DNA from: Solea solea
Lineage: Eukaryota; Chordata; Actinopteri; Pleuronectiformes; Soleidae
Direction of reading: 5' to 3'
DNA length: 64,000 bases
Assembly (NCBI RefSeq): GCF_958295425.1
Contig: NC_081149.1
Coordinates: 21,809,964-21,873,963 of the forward strand
Positions 1 to 11,897 of the stretch are shown in pieces. A program made the position numbers and the translations under genes. Under the pieces are notes generated by a model. The model saw only the letters and a list, made by a program, of their open reading frames with translations, was not told where the DNA came from and did no database searches. The number at the start of each line of letters is the position of its first letter. The stretch's first letter is position 1.

Positions 1-837
1 TGTCCTGGATAAGAATTATAACTGTCAAAATATAATGCAACAAAATGCTCAAAACCAGCTTGACAAAAATTCCCTTGAAAGTATTCAACTACTGTATATT
101 GGAAGTAAAGTCACCTAAAAATGCCTCATATCAAATACAAATCATACATTTTGTTATAGGGTAAATCTTATTAAGATCCCTCCTTCATGTCTCCACTTAT
201 TCCTATTAGGAACAGCACCATCTTAAATATTTGATTTGGCCCGTCCTGATAGGAGCGGACAGCCCTGGAATTTGATTCAGGTCTGACCCTGGACTTAGAT
301 CAAAAGGGGCAGCTGTTAGGTTCCAGTCAAAACATTGTGCACTCATGTAAACCTTTTCCCTGTTTGTGTTGAAAAGGCACAAACCAAACAGCTGAGGGAG
401 AGAGGAAAGGAGGGAGAAAGGAGTCCAAACAAACCTCCACAACTGTACGTTGTTCTTCACAACAAATTATTTGTTCTGAATAGACCCAACTCCAAGGAGG
501 CGTGCAGACTTGTGGATTTTTTTTCTTAGATCAGATATTTTCAGGCAGACTGTCTGCACTGTTAATTGCAAGTATGAAAACAGATTTCTGCGTGCAGACA
601 TTATCAGTGTATTGGCATGTGATGTGTGGCTTTGGCAAAAACGTAGTCGTACCCATGTTTGTGATGCACCTTTCAAATAAGAATGCAGGAAAAATTGTGA
701 CTGTGAAGTACATCATCTCGTTCTCCAAACAATCATCCTGTCATGTCGCTGTGCAGAACTCCTCAATCACACAAGAAAAATGTAGCAACAGAGGAGACTG
801 ATATATAGCGTTTTTATAAATATAAATATATAGTGTT

Positions 838-898
838 TTTTAATTTCCCCGAGGGAACCTCCCAAAGGGATTAATAAAGTCGTCTGTCTGTCTGTCAA
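838..898 (+). repeat. LINE-type 3' tail
   Basis: TTTCCCCGAGGGAACCTCC and GGGATTAATAAAGT followed by short (GTCT)n, a pattern typical of the 3' ends of fish CR1/L2-like LINEs. No coding part is seen. Confidence 0.5.
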
Positions 899-1488
899 TG
901 TTATGGCTTAGCTGTACACGAGGAGTGTGGTGTGATCACCACTCCTCCATAGTATTCTGCAGAATCAGTAATTAAGTCCTTTCCTTACAGCAACAATTTT
1001 CATGTTATCATTGTATGCTTAAAGGGATGGTACAGGTTTTTTGAAAGGCTAACTATCACAGAGAAAATCTGCATTTTTATTTTACAAAATCACGAAAGCT
1101 GCTGAACTGGTAAGTGTACATCGCTTAAGTAAAACCAAACAAAGGAGGTCAAGCACCAAAGTCACAAGATAATGTTTTTTTAAGCGTAGTGATGGAGGCA
1201 GCAGTAGAGTAACAACTCCTGTGTGCCATGAAGTAAAAAAATCACTGGTGTTCTCTACAGCATTTGGTGCAGAGTGTCAGATTCCAGGAATAGTAGACTT
1301 CAGAATAGGTATATTACTTTAGGTGAGCCTCTTTGTAAAGTGGTGAAAATGTGTCCCTGCGTGTCCAGGTCCCAGGCTTGTTCACAGAAATGGTGGAACC
1401 AGCCTGGGTGACATGCTCAGCAACATGCTTGGCAAAGTCAGTGTTAATAATGTATTAATACCTCATACAACCACACTTAAAAAACTGA

Positions 1489-1824
1489 ATTATCCCTTTA
1501 TGGCTGATGCAAAAGAACATGTGCAATCACACCCAAATGCATCTGTGGCAATGTGATTTGAATCCCATTACAAACCACCTCCAAAACTGTTATAAATCAG
1601 ACTTTGACTGTTTTTTTTTGTTTTTTTTTAACAGTCTAAACAATATCATAATGCAAATTATCCCTTTATGGCTGATGCAAAAGAACATGTGCATTCACAC
1701 CCAATGGATCTGTGTCAATGTGATTTGAATCCCATTACAAACCACCTCCAAAACTGTTATAAATCAGACTTTGACTGTTTGGGTTTTTTTTTTTTTAACA
1801 GTCTAAACAATATCATAATGCAAA
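1489..1824. repeat. 168-bp tandem duplication
   Basis: Two near-identical copies of a unit that starts ATTATCCCTTTATGGC (about 1489 and 1657) and ends in a T-run and ACAGTCTAAACAATATC. Differences are a few substitutions and T-run length. Confidence 0.93.
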
Positions 1825-2283
1825 AGTACAAAATGCTCAGTGGCTGTAAATCAACTTGGGGTTGCATTTTAATGGTGACCTGTTTAAACAACAATGACAA
1901 AGGAGTCAGCTGTCTGTCAGTTAGCAGTTATGGGACACTGTTCACTGTGTAGTGGCAGTTGCACACTCTTGTGAGCTATGGAGCAGCCAGTCGGAGCAGC
2001 CAGTCATATCAGCCCGGGTTTGTTCTGGCATAAAGGCTTGATTATGACTAACTGCCAGACTGTCTGGCTAGGCTAACGTCGGCTAGCCAACTTTATGTGA
2101 TATCCCATCTGTCAGCAGAGCACTGCTGGGTAGCCCTCCTACAAATATGTACATACATTTATTAATATTTGTTGTTTCATAAAATAAACAACCAACTCAA
2201 GGCAGAGGAATACAACATATACGTTAGTCTGGAAGCCGTGTTACCGGTGGTGGCGGCGGCGGTGGTGGTGGTTGCTGGCGACA

Positions 2284-2320
2284 GTCACACACACACATAC
2301 ACACACACACACACACACAT
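2284..2320. repeat. (CA)n microsatellite next to a (GGT/GGC) repeat
   Basis: Near-pure CA repeat. A short GGC/GGT trinucleotide repeat lies just upstream at about 2246-2273. Confidence 0.9.
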
Positions 2321-2879
2321 AGGGTTGAGTCTATTTCCAAGAAAAGGAATATTAAATTCATGCTCAGTTTAGCAGTGGTGGTCAGCAAAGCGAAAACCAT
2401 GCACAATTCAAAGGTAACGTAGCTGTACACAACAACGTTAGAATCCCAGGAGACATAATTCGGCGGAAAGCCAAACTCCATGGCCCATGGGAACTGTTCC
2501 CATCCAACAAATACACCGAGCCCTCCAAGCCAGTGTGTGCGGGGGTAGAGTTGGGGATTTAAAAGCGTTGCTAGCTACCTGTTAGTCGTAGCTTCACCGG
2601 GCCATTCCGTCGAACTCCTTGGTTAGACATGTCCTCTTGGTAGCAGCCTTCACTGCGCGCAATAAAAGTGTGTCGTTAAATGTAAAAAATATATATATAT
2701 ATTATAATAATAGTAATATTAATAATAACAACCACTCCGTCAGTTTTACACAATAATGGAGTCAAGACATTGTGGCCCGGATGTGGACTGAACTGCCATA
2801 GCGAGAGCTCACAAATGCTACGAATAATAATAATAATAATGATGATTTTAAATATAAAAAAATAAAAGGAGGGGTAAAT

Positions 2880-3060
2880 AAAATAGCGCTGCTGCAGAGA
2901 CCATTCACTGAGAATGACTTCGGCTCGGGGGAGACATAAAACCGGGGCAGCTGGAGGGAGTCGCGGCGCTGCTGTTACGCGGTGTTTGTCTTCACATCTT
3001 CGTTAGGAGCCTCTTCTGCCCCGGACTGACTCGTCCTCCGCTCCCCGCTCGGTGAGAGTT
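2880..3060. promoter_or_regulatory. CpG-rich promoter-like patch, gene unidentified
   Basis: A local rise in G+C and CpG within AT-rich DNA. On the plus strand a CATAAAACC TATA-like motif (about 2935) is followed about 115 nt later by a good splice donor (CTCG|gtgaga, about 3051). No coding exon can be tied to it. A minus-strand ATG in good context lies at 2479-2481 but gives no known protein. Confidence 0.3.
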
Positions 3061-3385
3061 GAAGTGTGGAGGAGATCCCACCTCAGGAGAACGCTGGTAG
3101 GAGCTGACCGGTGACGACAACACACTGTAGGGGGGGGGAGTCAAACAAGTCTCCAGCATGTGGTGGCACCGAAATGTAATAACACAGACACACACAAACA
3201 CACTCGCACACAGATCCCAGTGTGTCCTTGAGTACCGAACAGTTTTTACTTTTCTGACATTTGCCATTGTTTGTCAGAATAGCTGAGAGTACTAAAATAA
3301 CATACTGATAGGTACATTTACTGTATACTGTTAAAATACCTGTACTTCATAGTCTTGTGTTCTGATTTACTTTAATTTACCCTAG

Positions 3386-3722
3386 CAGGGGTGTCAAACT
3401 TACGGCCCGTGGGCCAGAACCGGCCCACCAGTGGGTCCAATTCGGGGACCCAGGATGAATTTGTGAAATATTACATTTTCAGTTCCAAATGTTTTGTGCC
3501 TTTGTAAATGGTTAACTAAGGCATAATATTGTTGAAATTGCACTTATCAAGACATTTCAGGTTATTTTGTAAAAAGATACTTCATTTAATGTAAAACAAA
3601 GGGAAACATTTTGAGTGCTTGTTGTTAATAGGTTCTTATACTATTATTTGACTGGTCTGGCCCACTTGAGATCAAATTGTGCTGTATGTGGCCACTGAAC
3701 TAAAATGAGTTTGGTACCCCTG
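3386..3722. mobile_element. 337-bp hAT-like non-autonomous element
   Basis: Inverted ends CAGGGGTGTCAAACT and AGTTTGGTACCCCTG, with TACGGCCCG and TCTGGCCCACTTGAG inside. These are typical of the widespread hAT/Charlie-like MITEs. The flanking 8-bp duplication is eroded. Confidence 0.75.
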
Positions 3723-4783
3723 CCCCACAGAATAAAATGTAGTTATGAGATTATATAAAGTGCTCTGCTGTTCTGATAAAATGCACAATTTTACACAATA
3801 CAATACTTATCATATTATAATGTGCTATGATGTTTAATAGGTTGCTTTATTTGCCAGAATGGGCTACCTGCAGTTGTTCATAGTGGTATGATGTTCTGAT
3901 TGTACACTGTCAAATTACAAATACCTTTGGTTTAATACAGTGGTAAGCTGTTCTGATGGCTAAAACGCTGGTGTTCTTCTATCTTGAGGTTGAGCCAAAC
4001 AGTAGTTAATTTCCGTTTTTAAAATGTTTATTGGACATTTCAGTCTTATGTAAATGAAAGTGATCTGAGATAACTTGACTGCTCTGACCTTCCAGCCTTG
4101 AGGAAATCTGGCTAATGACTGGGGAAAGTGACCAGTCACGGGGAAGGTCAGAAAGAGGAAATGCTTCAATTGGTTACGGTGCAGAGAAGCTTTTGCATAC
4201 AACTATTTTTGATAGAGATGAGAACTTGCCTTTGTTTGTCTGTCATGTATAAGGCAAGTGAGACACATGTTTCATAGTCCATGGAATGTTTTGGGGGATA
4301 AATATTACAAAGGAGATTCATTTAAATCCTGTCAAAATGGTGGAGATACACTCATTACAGCTTGATTTTAAAAATGAACCAGTCTCAATGCAATAAAAAA
4401 CGCTATAAATTATTTATTTAAAAAAAATCTGATTCAAAGTAAGCAGAGAAGTGGGGACTGATGGCAACCACTGTTTTTACTTGTGAATTGACTGCCATTT
4501 CATTAAGAAACAGAACTGTACAAATGCTGGCGCGCGCGCCTTTTATAACAAAGATGCCCCACTGAACAGAAACATCATTTGAACTCAATTCTGTTTTACA
4601 CACATTTGTTAATGTTTATTGCATTACGATTCTTGCTAGTCAGGATATATTTATCAAGCAAAGAAATTGCTACATCTACTATCAACACTGTTCCAAGGCA
4701 CAAGATTGAAAAGTATTTATAAACTACCATTGGTGTAAATATACTTTAGTGAAATAATAACTCCGCACACATAATATGACAAC

Positions 4784-4789
4784 TTTATT
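4784..4789 (-). terminator. kpna2 polyadenylation signal
   Basis: AATAAA on the minus strand (TTTATT on plus), about 125 nt beyond the kpna2 stop codon. It predicts a short 3'UTR ending near 4765. The position suits a genuine signal, but cleavage cannot be verified from sequence. Confidence 0.6.
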
Positions 4790-4911
4790 TACATGTTTTT
4801 CAGTCACATTAAAAAAAAAAACTGTATGTACAGTACATACAAAGACACACATAGAAAAGGACAAACAGCAGTTTTAGTGATGAGAGTACAGTACAGGGGT
4901 TAGAAAGTCAC

Positions 4912-5246
4912 CTAAAAGTTGAAAGTGCTTTGGTTTTCACTGATTTGGAAAGCATAACCATCAGTGGTTGATTCCGGGGCCACACTCTGTACCTCCTCCT
5001 CCTTTAAAAATAAGAAAATACAAAACAGTGAGACCACTCAGGGGAGATAGCATAAAACCATTTTCTGTTACCGTTAGCTCTTTTGAGGTCACTTACCTCT
5101 TCAGAAAAGTACTTCTCAATCAGGTTGAGAGCCGCTTTGTACACCATCTCATTCTCATGGGACTGCAGGCCTTCTATCTTGTCCAGTCCACCACATTCCT
5201 CCATCATGAGACTCAGCTTGTCTGACTCCCCAATTTTATCTCCAGC
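4912..5246 (-). CDS. kpna2: kpna2 last two coding exons: C-terminal repeat and tail
   Basis: Exons 5097-5246 and 4912-5001. The first encodes the last armadillo repeat, which in importin alpha contacts the export receptor CAS ([26 protein letters not shown]). The second encodes an acidic linker (EEEV) and a tail ending TFNF before TAG at 4912-4914. Confidence 0.94.
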
Positions 5247-7697
5247 CTAACACAAAAACATGAAATATTTTCACAGACATCTTGCCAGCTGTATTTGGGG
5301 GGACAAAAACAAAAAAACCCACTCACATTAAAACTCTGACCACATATTTACATGACAAAACACTCACCAGGAAGATGTTGGTGATGGCATCCAAGATGAC
5401 GAGGATAATTTTGCTGTCCTTTGAGGAGAGTAGATTCAAAAGAGGCTCAAGCACATTGGCTTGAACCAGAAAAACCACCTGCTGAACACTGCCCCCGCTG
5501 GTGAAATTTGTAATGGCCCATACAGCCTCTTTTTGAGTTTTGTAGTCACCCTGCAGAGAGAGAAATAAGAAATTAACTAAAAACCTGGAACAATGTCCAA
5601 TGAAGGAATCTGATTTACAAGAGCTCAGTGGCCAAAATTCAATTAAGCCTCGGTCTCAGAGAGCCAAACATACCCGTGCAAGAGTTTCAATCATATATGG
5701 AACAAGGCCGGCGTCTATGACCTCCTGGATTTGGCCGTCTCTTCCTGCAGTGATGTTGGACAGAGTCCAGGCTGCCTCTTTCTGGATGTTGGCTTTTTTG
5801 TGCCGCAGCAGTCGATGGAACATGGACAGGGCCCCTGAATCAAGAACTGCTTGAGTCTGCTCATCTGTCCCGGTCACAATGTTGCCAATGGCACGCAGTG
5901 CGGGGGTCTGAGGAAGGGTGAGAGACGGGGGTCATTACATAAGCTGGGAAGACCTCAGGAGAGGCTGCAAGGCGATCACTCAGAGGGTGTCTCTGCATAT
6001 ACGTACAATGATAGACAGCTCATCAAAGCCGAGCAGCTTCACAAGGCGGGGAATTACGCCAGTTTGGACCACCACCTGGATGCGGTCATTTGAGCCGTCT
6101 GTTAGGTAAGAAACGGCCCAACACGCATCAGCCAAGACCTCCAGATCATCGTGGTGCAGTAGACGGATGAGAGCGGGTAAGATCTCCTGGATGGCAGTCA
6201 AAGGTGGGGAGGGGTTCTTGTTGCGGCAGAGGTTTGACAGCGTCCATGTCACATTTCTCACATAGCCGGTCTGCAAAGCAATCAAATGAGAGTGAAGGCA
6301 TTAGTTTGACATGATTAACTTAGGGCACCCCCTAGTGGACAACCAAAGGAATGAACAGTTAAGCATGCATAAGAGGGAACGGTCTGAATTAAATTGTTCC
6401 AATACTAACTTACATTAAACATGGACAGATCAGGGACTGCCATCAGACTGAGCAGAGGGGCCACAGCTCCATGCTTGATGACCTTGTCTCTAAGAGCCGA
6501 TCCATCACCTAAAGAGGAAGAATGGCAAAAAAAAAAAAAAAAAAAAAACACCACGCATTTAGATTGACAAACAAGTCATGTCAATGTTTTAAAAAAAATC
6601 AAAAAATATATTCTGTCAATTACCAGCAATGTTTCCAAGAGCCCAGACAGCTTGTTCGCTGATATGCTGGTGGGGGGATGTAATCAGGCTAATGAAGGCA
6701 GGAACGGCTCCGCCTCCAACGACAGCAACCGTCTGGTCAGACGTCCCGGAGGCAATGTTGGTCAGGGCCCAAGAGGCCTCGAACTGAATTGGAGGACAGT
6801 CCACCAGCCCCAGGAACGAGACAAACTTGGGAATCAGACCAGCGCTGATCAGTTGATCAATGGGAGGATGCTTGTCACGTGACAACAGTTTTCTGTGTTG
6901 GGGGGACAATGCAGTAAAAATAAGTCATGGCGGAAGAACTTGGTCATTTGTGATTGTGCAGTAAAACTCAATGTTCAGTGATCTTTGATGAACTGTTCTT
7001 ACCGTGCAGCCTGTGTAGCCTGGAGCTGGGACTCGGGGTTGTCACTGTTCACTCCTGCGACAATCTCTTCTACAGTCCACTGCCTGGCAGCCTGCAATTT
7101 GTTACACAATATTTGAACACACATACAGGTGGTTTACCCTTTACTATGTCAGTTTCAGTCTATTGTATGCACATAAAAAACTAATGGAAAATCTTATAAT
7201 ATTGCAGGTGGAAAGGTTTCTAATTAATAAATTTGGGACTACTGAACTATGACCATTGTCAGATTTTTCAGCGTTTTCTTTGCTCCATATAACAAAGAAA
7301 TCATTAAAACTGAATTTCTTGGTTTTTGGACAAAACAAAAAAACATTATCCTTTCCAATTTTGATAAATATGACACATTTTATGGACCAAACGACAACTC
7401 CATTAAATCGAGAAAACGGACGGATTAATCGCATACGAAAATAAATCTATCCATCTCTCTCTATATATAAAAATCTCCATCTCATATGTGGATAGATATC
7501 TAACTCTCGCTCATACTTATATAAATATAATATACTGTAAATTTACATTAGTGCAATATACTAATATATAATTTCCCATGTTCAACCTTTGTTTATACTG
7601 TATATATCAAATATCAAGCCCATACTGTGTATTATATTCTGCAAACTGTCCATAATGTACATTCTATTTTATTTATATGTATACACACACACAGTCT

Positions 7698-7749
<52 letters not shown>

Positions 7750-8197
7750 AGGTAACAGAATGCGTTTAGTCATTTGGGCTGGATCAGGGTGGAGTCAAAA
7801 CATTTCATGTCATCTCGGCTCTTTAACGGATTATTTCCTTATTTTTACTGTTGTCCGTGTTTAGGACAGAACTTAATAAGCATATGAATATAAAAACATT
7901 GGGGCGTCGACATACCTGACAGTTCTGACTTCTCTCCTGCAGTGGAGAAGTCGCCTCGTCAGGAAACGCGGCCACATTTCTTCTCTTGAACATCTGGTCA
8001 TCTTTCTTCGCTTTGCGGAGCTCCACGTTCACCTCCACTCTCCTGCGTCGAAGCTCCTGCGTTTATTTGAAACCATGTTAAAACATATACTCAAAACAGG
8101 CACAACCCAACTGTCAAATGTTCGCATTAAAAACCCTCACATTTGCATCTCTGCCTTTGTTCTTGAACTTGTTCAGACGATCCGCGTTCTCAGACAT
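4912..8197 (-). CDS. kpna2: Importin subunit alpha (karyopherin alpha 2), complete spliced CDS
   Basis: This is the importin-alpha adaptor, which binds classical nuclear localisation signals and importin beta to carry cargo through nuclear pores. Ten coding exons, 5' to 3' on the minus strand: 8141-8197, 7916-8056, 7003-7091, 6624-6892, 6414-6508, 6007-6270, 5674-5907, 5368-5550, 5097-5246, 4912-5001. They total 1,572 nt, 523 codons plus stop, close to the 529 residues of human KPNA2. All junctions are GT-AG and in phase. The ATG at 8197 opens an N-terminus like the family's ([16 protein letters not shown]). The basic importin-beta-binding stretch contains RRRR and KRRNV. Armadillo repeats show the expected Trp/Asn ladder: [34 protein letters not shown]. 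The C-terminus ends in STFNF, as in KPNA2. The diagnostic [10 protein letters not shown] and TFNF signatures favour kpna2 over other alpha importins. Confidence 0.97.
5368..7091 (-). CDS. kpna2: kpna2 coding exons 3-8: armadillo repeat array
   Basis: Exons 7003-7091, 6624-6892, 6414-6508, 6007-6270, 5674-5907 and 5368-5550 carry the armadillo repeats that form the NLS-binding grooves. The conserved Trp and Asn of the major and minor sites are visible ([67 protein letters not shown]). I see no frameshift or premature stop in any exon, so the gene looks functional. Introns are short (about 80-640 bp). Confidence 0.95.
7703..7744. repeat. (TA)n microsatellite in kpna2 intron
   Basis: About 20 TA units inside the intron between coding exons 2 and 3. 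Confidence 0.95.
7916..8197 (-). CDS. kpna2: kpna2 coding exons 1-2: importin-beta-binding domain
   Basis: Exons 8141-8197 and 7916-8056 (intron 8057-8140) encode residues 1-66. They hold the arginine/lysine-rich IBB helix that binds importin beta and also autoinhibits the NLS groove. Visible motifs are the four-arginine cluster and [12 protein letters not shown]. Donors read AAT|gtgagg and CAG|gtatgt. The acceptor before the second exon is gcag|GAG. Both junctions lie between codons. Confidence 0.95.
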
Positions 8198-8470
8198 TTT
8201 CACGAAGCTCGTCAGCAGCGGTAACCAGACTGTCTGTGTGCGATAATTCCTGAGAAATTAAACATAAAACTAGTTAGATGAATCACTGTGAGCTGCCTCG
8301 TGATCCTGCTGCAACACGACTGACAAACGTAACAAGACGAGCGGGACGTCTCTTCCTTCTAGAACATGTACCTTATTTTACGTTAACAACTCAATAAACA
8401 GTAAAATATCAAACAAAAGAATGTTCTTTTCGGGAATTGTAAAGAAACGAGAGCAGAACATATTCGTTAC

Positions 8471-8510
8471 CTTCAGCAGGAGAAGTTGTAGTGGCACAAA
8501 GTCCCGTACT
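8471..8510 (-). other. kpna2: kpna2 non-coding first exon (approximate)
   Basis: A strong splice donor (CTGAAG|gtaacg) lies at 8471/8470 on the minus strand, upstream of the start-codon exon. The sequence before it has no ATG and lies just inside a promoter-like region, so I infer a 5'UTR exon. The transcription start is not resolved, and the right edge is an estimate. Confidence 0.5.
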
Positions 8511-8514
8511 GACC

Positions 8515-8597
8515 TTTAAATTGTTCCCACAAAGCGTCCTGATTGGACTATTTGAGCTGTCGCATCCGACCGCCTCACTTCATTGGCCTGTTTAAAA
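8515..8597 (-). promoter_or_regulatory. kpna2 promoter: two CCAAT boxes and CHR-like element
   Basis: On the minus strand CCAAT occurs at 8542-8546 and 8582-8586, 40 bp apart. A TTTAAA (CHR/TATA-like) lies at 8515-8520, just upstream of the inferred 5'UTR exon. NF-Y boxes followed by a CHR are typical of G2/M-expressed vertebrate genes, and KPNA2 is proliferation-linked. The motifs are seen directly; the regulatory reading is inferred. Confidence 0.45.
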
Positions 8598-9071
8598 AAA
8601 AATCACACAGCTCACGGGAAGTGACGTCACGATGCTTAACATCGCGAGACCTTGACCGCATGTGGAGAACACGAGTTTTAAACCCTGTAATGGTCGCAGA
8701 AAAACAGCGTTTCTTCTCTCTTTTTGGTTAATGTAATATAGTTATACATATTAAAACATCACATTACGTTTGTTTATTCGCAAATATTTCGGTTTTTTTG
8801 TAATATTTAGCAGCATTAGTACTAGAGCTCAGCAGCCAATCAGAACACAGTATTTGTTGTTGCTAGGTACATTATTGTTATTATTTTAATTATTAATATT
8901 ATTAAAGTGTAAGTTTGAAGTGTAAAGAGTATGAACTCGTTAACTTGATGGAATAGGATTGGGCTAAATAAAACTTACAGGGTCCTGTACATTGTTTTTT
9001 AAAGAGCTTGGTCCACTGCAAGATTTTAGGTCTTGGAGTCCAGAGTAGGCGGAGTTACATATTTTATTGAA

Positions 9072-9195
9072 CCACAGCTGCATCATCCAATCGATGTTAG
9101 GTCTATTTTATCCAACCCCAGCTGCATCATCCAATCGATGTTAGGTCTATTTTATCCAACCTCAGTCGCATCATCCAGCCAATGTTAGGTCTATG
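9072..9195. repeat. Three-copy ~48-bp tandem repeat
   Basis: Units built on GCATCATCCAATCGATGTTAG and GTCTATTTTATCCAACC; the third copy is diverged. Confidence 0.9.
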
Positions 9196-9440
9196 AGAAC
9201 CTAGCACCATGTAAGGTTCAAGGGTCTGGAAATGTTGAACCTTGTTGAAGCAAATGGTTGCATTGCAAACGTAATGCGAAGCACTCTCATACACAGGTAA
9301 CAAAGTTTATTACACAACACTTTACACTGACTGTAACATGTCACATAACATTACATAAGCACATAATACATGTTTACAAGCGGGATGACAGTATATGAGA
9401 CAACAACGCCTTTAGTTTCTTCAACACAAAGTCGCTTTTC

Positions 9441-9643
9441 AGCGAGTGGTATTCGCGGATAAAAGTTTCATGGACGCATTGTCGTATTTCGTACTGGCAT
9501 GCGACTGTTCCGTGAGCAGGGAAGCTTTAGACGTCCACACTACACTGAGACGCATCACATATTGAGATATTGTGATGTACGTGATGTGATCTTCTTTGTA
9601 GACGTCATACTCGTCCAACTGAACGTTCTCCTCTTGCTCACCT
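9441..9643 (-). other. Candidate terminal exon of an unidentified minus-strand gene
   Basis: An acceptor-like ctgtcttctcag is followed by about 67 codons (including LDEYDVYKEDHITYITISQY) ending in TGA at 9441. AATAAA on the same strand (plus TTTATT, 9306-9311) lies about 130 nt further on. A possible 24-nt upstream microexon (about 9732-9755, donor AAAG|gtgaga) would join in frame. I do not recognise the protein. It is not the human neighbour C17orf58, which would also be on the opposite strand. It may be a decayed exon or chance. Confidence 0.25.
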
Positions 9644-10785
9644 GAGAAGACAGACAAGCGCTTTGTCACTATACACCAAAGCACCACGGAGATAAAAGCC
9701 AAAGAATAAAGACAACAAAAAAGTCTCTCACCTTTGATGTTTCTGTCAAAAGTCGCTATTACAGTGAAAACAACGCATGGTCAATCTTCAAAGGCATTTC
9801 AACCCCTCATGGAGATACAGGCCTGCGTAGTGGGATAAAGCTCAGTCCAGCCATCTGGCGTAGAGCTGTAATCGGGCCTTAAAAGTTAGGCCCGACAAGG
9901 CCCGAGCCCGACAAGTACATTTTGATTGACAGCTTTTTAAAAGCCCGAACCTGTTTACAGCCCGACATTATTCAAATGTGCGCAGGCACACAGCTCTTTT
10001 GCCTTTTGTCAAGAATGAGTCATTTATACATTTACATACGTTGGAACAAAGAAATAAAATAAGCCCTCTGTTAACATCGTAACATCTCCAGCACTTTAAA
10101 TAAGCCTAGGAGGAGGAGTGGGTTCGCCTCCGGAGAGCTCTGGGTCTGGACTCTCCACATCTGGTGCACCTGCAGCCATGGCTTGCAGAAGAGTGCGGGC
10201 ATGAGCATGAGCGGCATTCCTGTATTATCAATTTACGCACGAGCCAATCTTTGTGCCGTTTACGCACGACAGCTTGCTGAGGGGAGTCCAGGGCATCGGG
10301 CTGACGGTGGCATTTCAGCTTCTCACACCAGTGAAATAAGTAGTTTTATACATGAGAAAATTCAAATGGCACAGATGGTGTCAGACCTCGCCTGTACTTT
10401 CTGCACTGAAAACCTCTCTAATTTGGTTTCGCTTCACTTGATCAAAGTCAGCCTTTGCAGATATGATGTTCACATGTTGTACTTTGAATTGTTTGAAGTT
10501 TAGTTCAACGCCCCCCCCCACTCAAACCCCCCCAAATCTCACTCCACCCTATGTTCCAAACTTGAAAGCCCTGATCACTTAAAAACCTGGACATATTTAA
10601 ATGGTGTTTAAATATCTTCTAGATTTAACATTTATAAATATAAAAAAAAGCACCATTTATTATTATTTTGTTATTATTAATGGTTAATTTGCATTTTCAA
10701 TGATCAGTTGAGATTCAATGTCAGACAAAAGCACACAGTGATATCTGAAATGTTTGGCAAATAAAACAAATATTCATCCATTCAT

Positions 10786-10895
10786 TAACTCGTCTTTTAC
10801 CACTTTATCCTCCACATAAGGGTTGCTGGTGCCAATCCCAGCTGACATAGGGCGAAAGGCGTGGTCACACCCCGGACAGGTCACCAGTCCATGAA
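10786..10895 (+). repeat. Interspersed fish repeat fragment
   Basis: CACTTTATCCTCCACATAAG, CCAATCCCAGCTGACATAGG and GGACAGGTCACCAGTCCATG form a phrase found in many fish interspersed repeats. Reverse-oriented relatives lie at 15222-15385 and 26878-27045. Confidence 0.65.
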
Positions 10896-11069
10896 AAAAA
10901 ATACTCATAAAATTCAAATCATCCCAAATAGTCTTAATAAAATAATTTTTCCTCTTTACACAAACACACTGTCCCATCAATATTTTATAACTCTTACACT
11001 TTGTTACTTTGTTAACGTCTTAAATGTTTGGTGGAGGTGTCTCTACATATCATTTACAAGAGGGGATGA

Positions 11070-11897
11070 AATCAGTATTTACATTTTTATTAAGTTCCAT
11101 ATACATCAATATTTCTTCCGCTGTAATACAAAAAGAGAAAAGAAAATCAAGGTCAAAATCTGACAAATTGTTTTGTTTTTTTTTACAAACAGGGCAGGAA
11201 CCTTCAAATACACAACCTCATCCTTCTCAGTCAGTCAATCACTACTGCGGAGCGTTTCATTTACAATAGCTTATTACCATACTTTCAGTAGGTTATAGAA
11301 ATTTAACCAAGCAGACTACTGATGTCCAGGTATTTAGTACGACGGTCTTTCATGCCCCTTCAGACTACGTGACGAGTGGAAATGGGAGAAGAGACGTTGT
11401 TCCACTGTGAATTTGGACACAAAACTCTTGATGCATGATGCTCAGCGAAACATTGTACAGTCAGTATTCAGATACCCATTTCTTTGACATGATGACCACA
11501 AGGATGGCCTGAGAGATCAACGAGAATGAAAATAATAATAATAATAAAATATAAAGATTGAGATCAAAAAATAAAGTACAATGGAAACATGAGAGCTCCT
11601 TTAAGAGTCTTTTCTCCGAGGTAAACTTTCTTCTGAATGCCTCAATTGTTCCCGCTTCACAGCGCAGTCCCACTGACAACAAGGTCCAAAAAAAGGTCCC
11701 TTAGATTTGAAATGGGCAGAGGGCGACTCCGCCTGAAACGGTGCCGTGAAAGTAGCCAGAGGAGCAGATCCCACACGTGTGCACACACACACACACACAC
11801 ACGGAGAGAGTGAGGCAGAGTCCGTCACAGAGTTACAGTTCAGAAAAAGCCATATTCTTGGTAAGTGCATTTTGTTTTGAGCAATGTGCGCCGCTTT
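11070..11897 (-). other. bptf: bptf 3' untranslated region (probable)
   Basis: Non-coding sequence after the bptf stop. A minus-strand AATAAA (plus TTTATT, about 11086-11091) could end a 3'UTR of about 0.8 kb. The region contains a short (CA)n near 11784-11802. The end point is an inference. Confidence 0.4.

Noticed and set aside
2224..2481. Minus-strand ORF starting at an ATG in good context
   Set aside because: It runs into the (CA)n and GGT repeats, shows no homology I recognise, and has no clear donor; kept only as a remark under the promoter-like patch.
7589..7864. ORF across the (TA)n array
   Set aside because: Tyr-Ile repeats come from the microsatellite inside a kpna2 intron.
10183..10503. 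106-codon plus-strand ORF
   Set aside because: No recognisable domain and no splice context; the flanking GCCCGA-rich sequence (9880-9970) looks repeat-derived.
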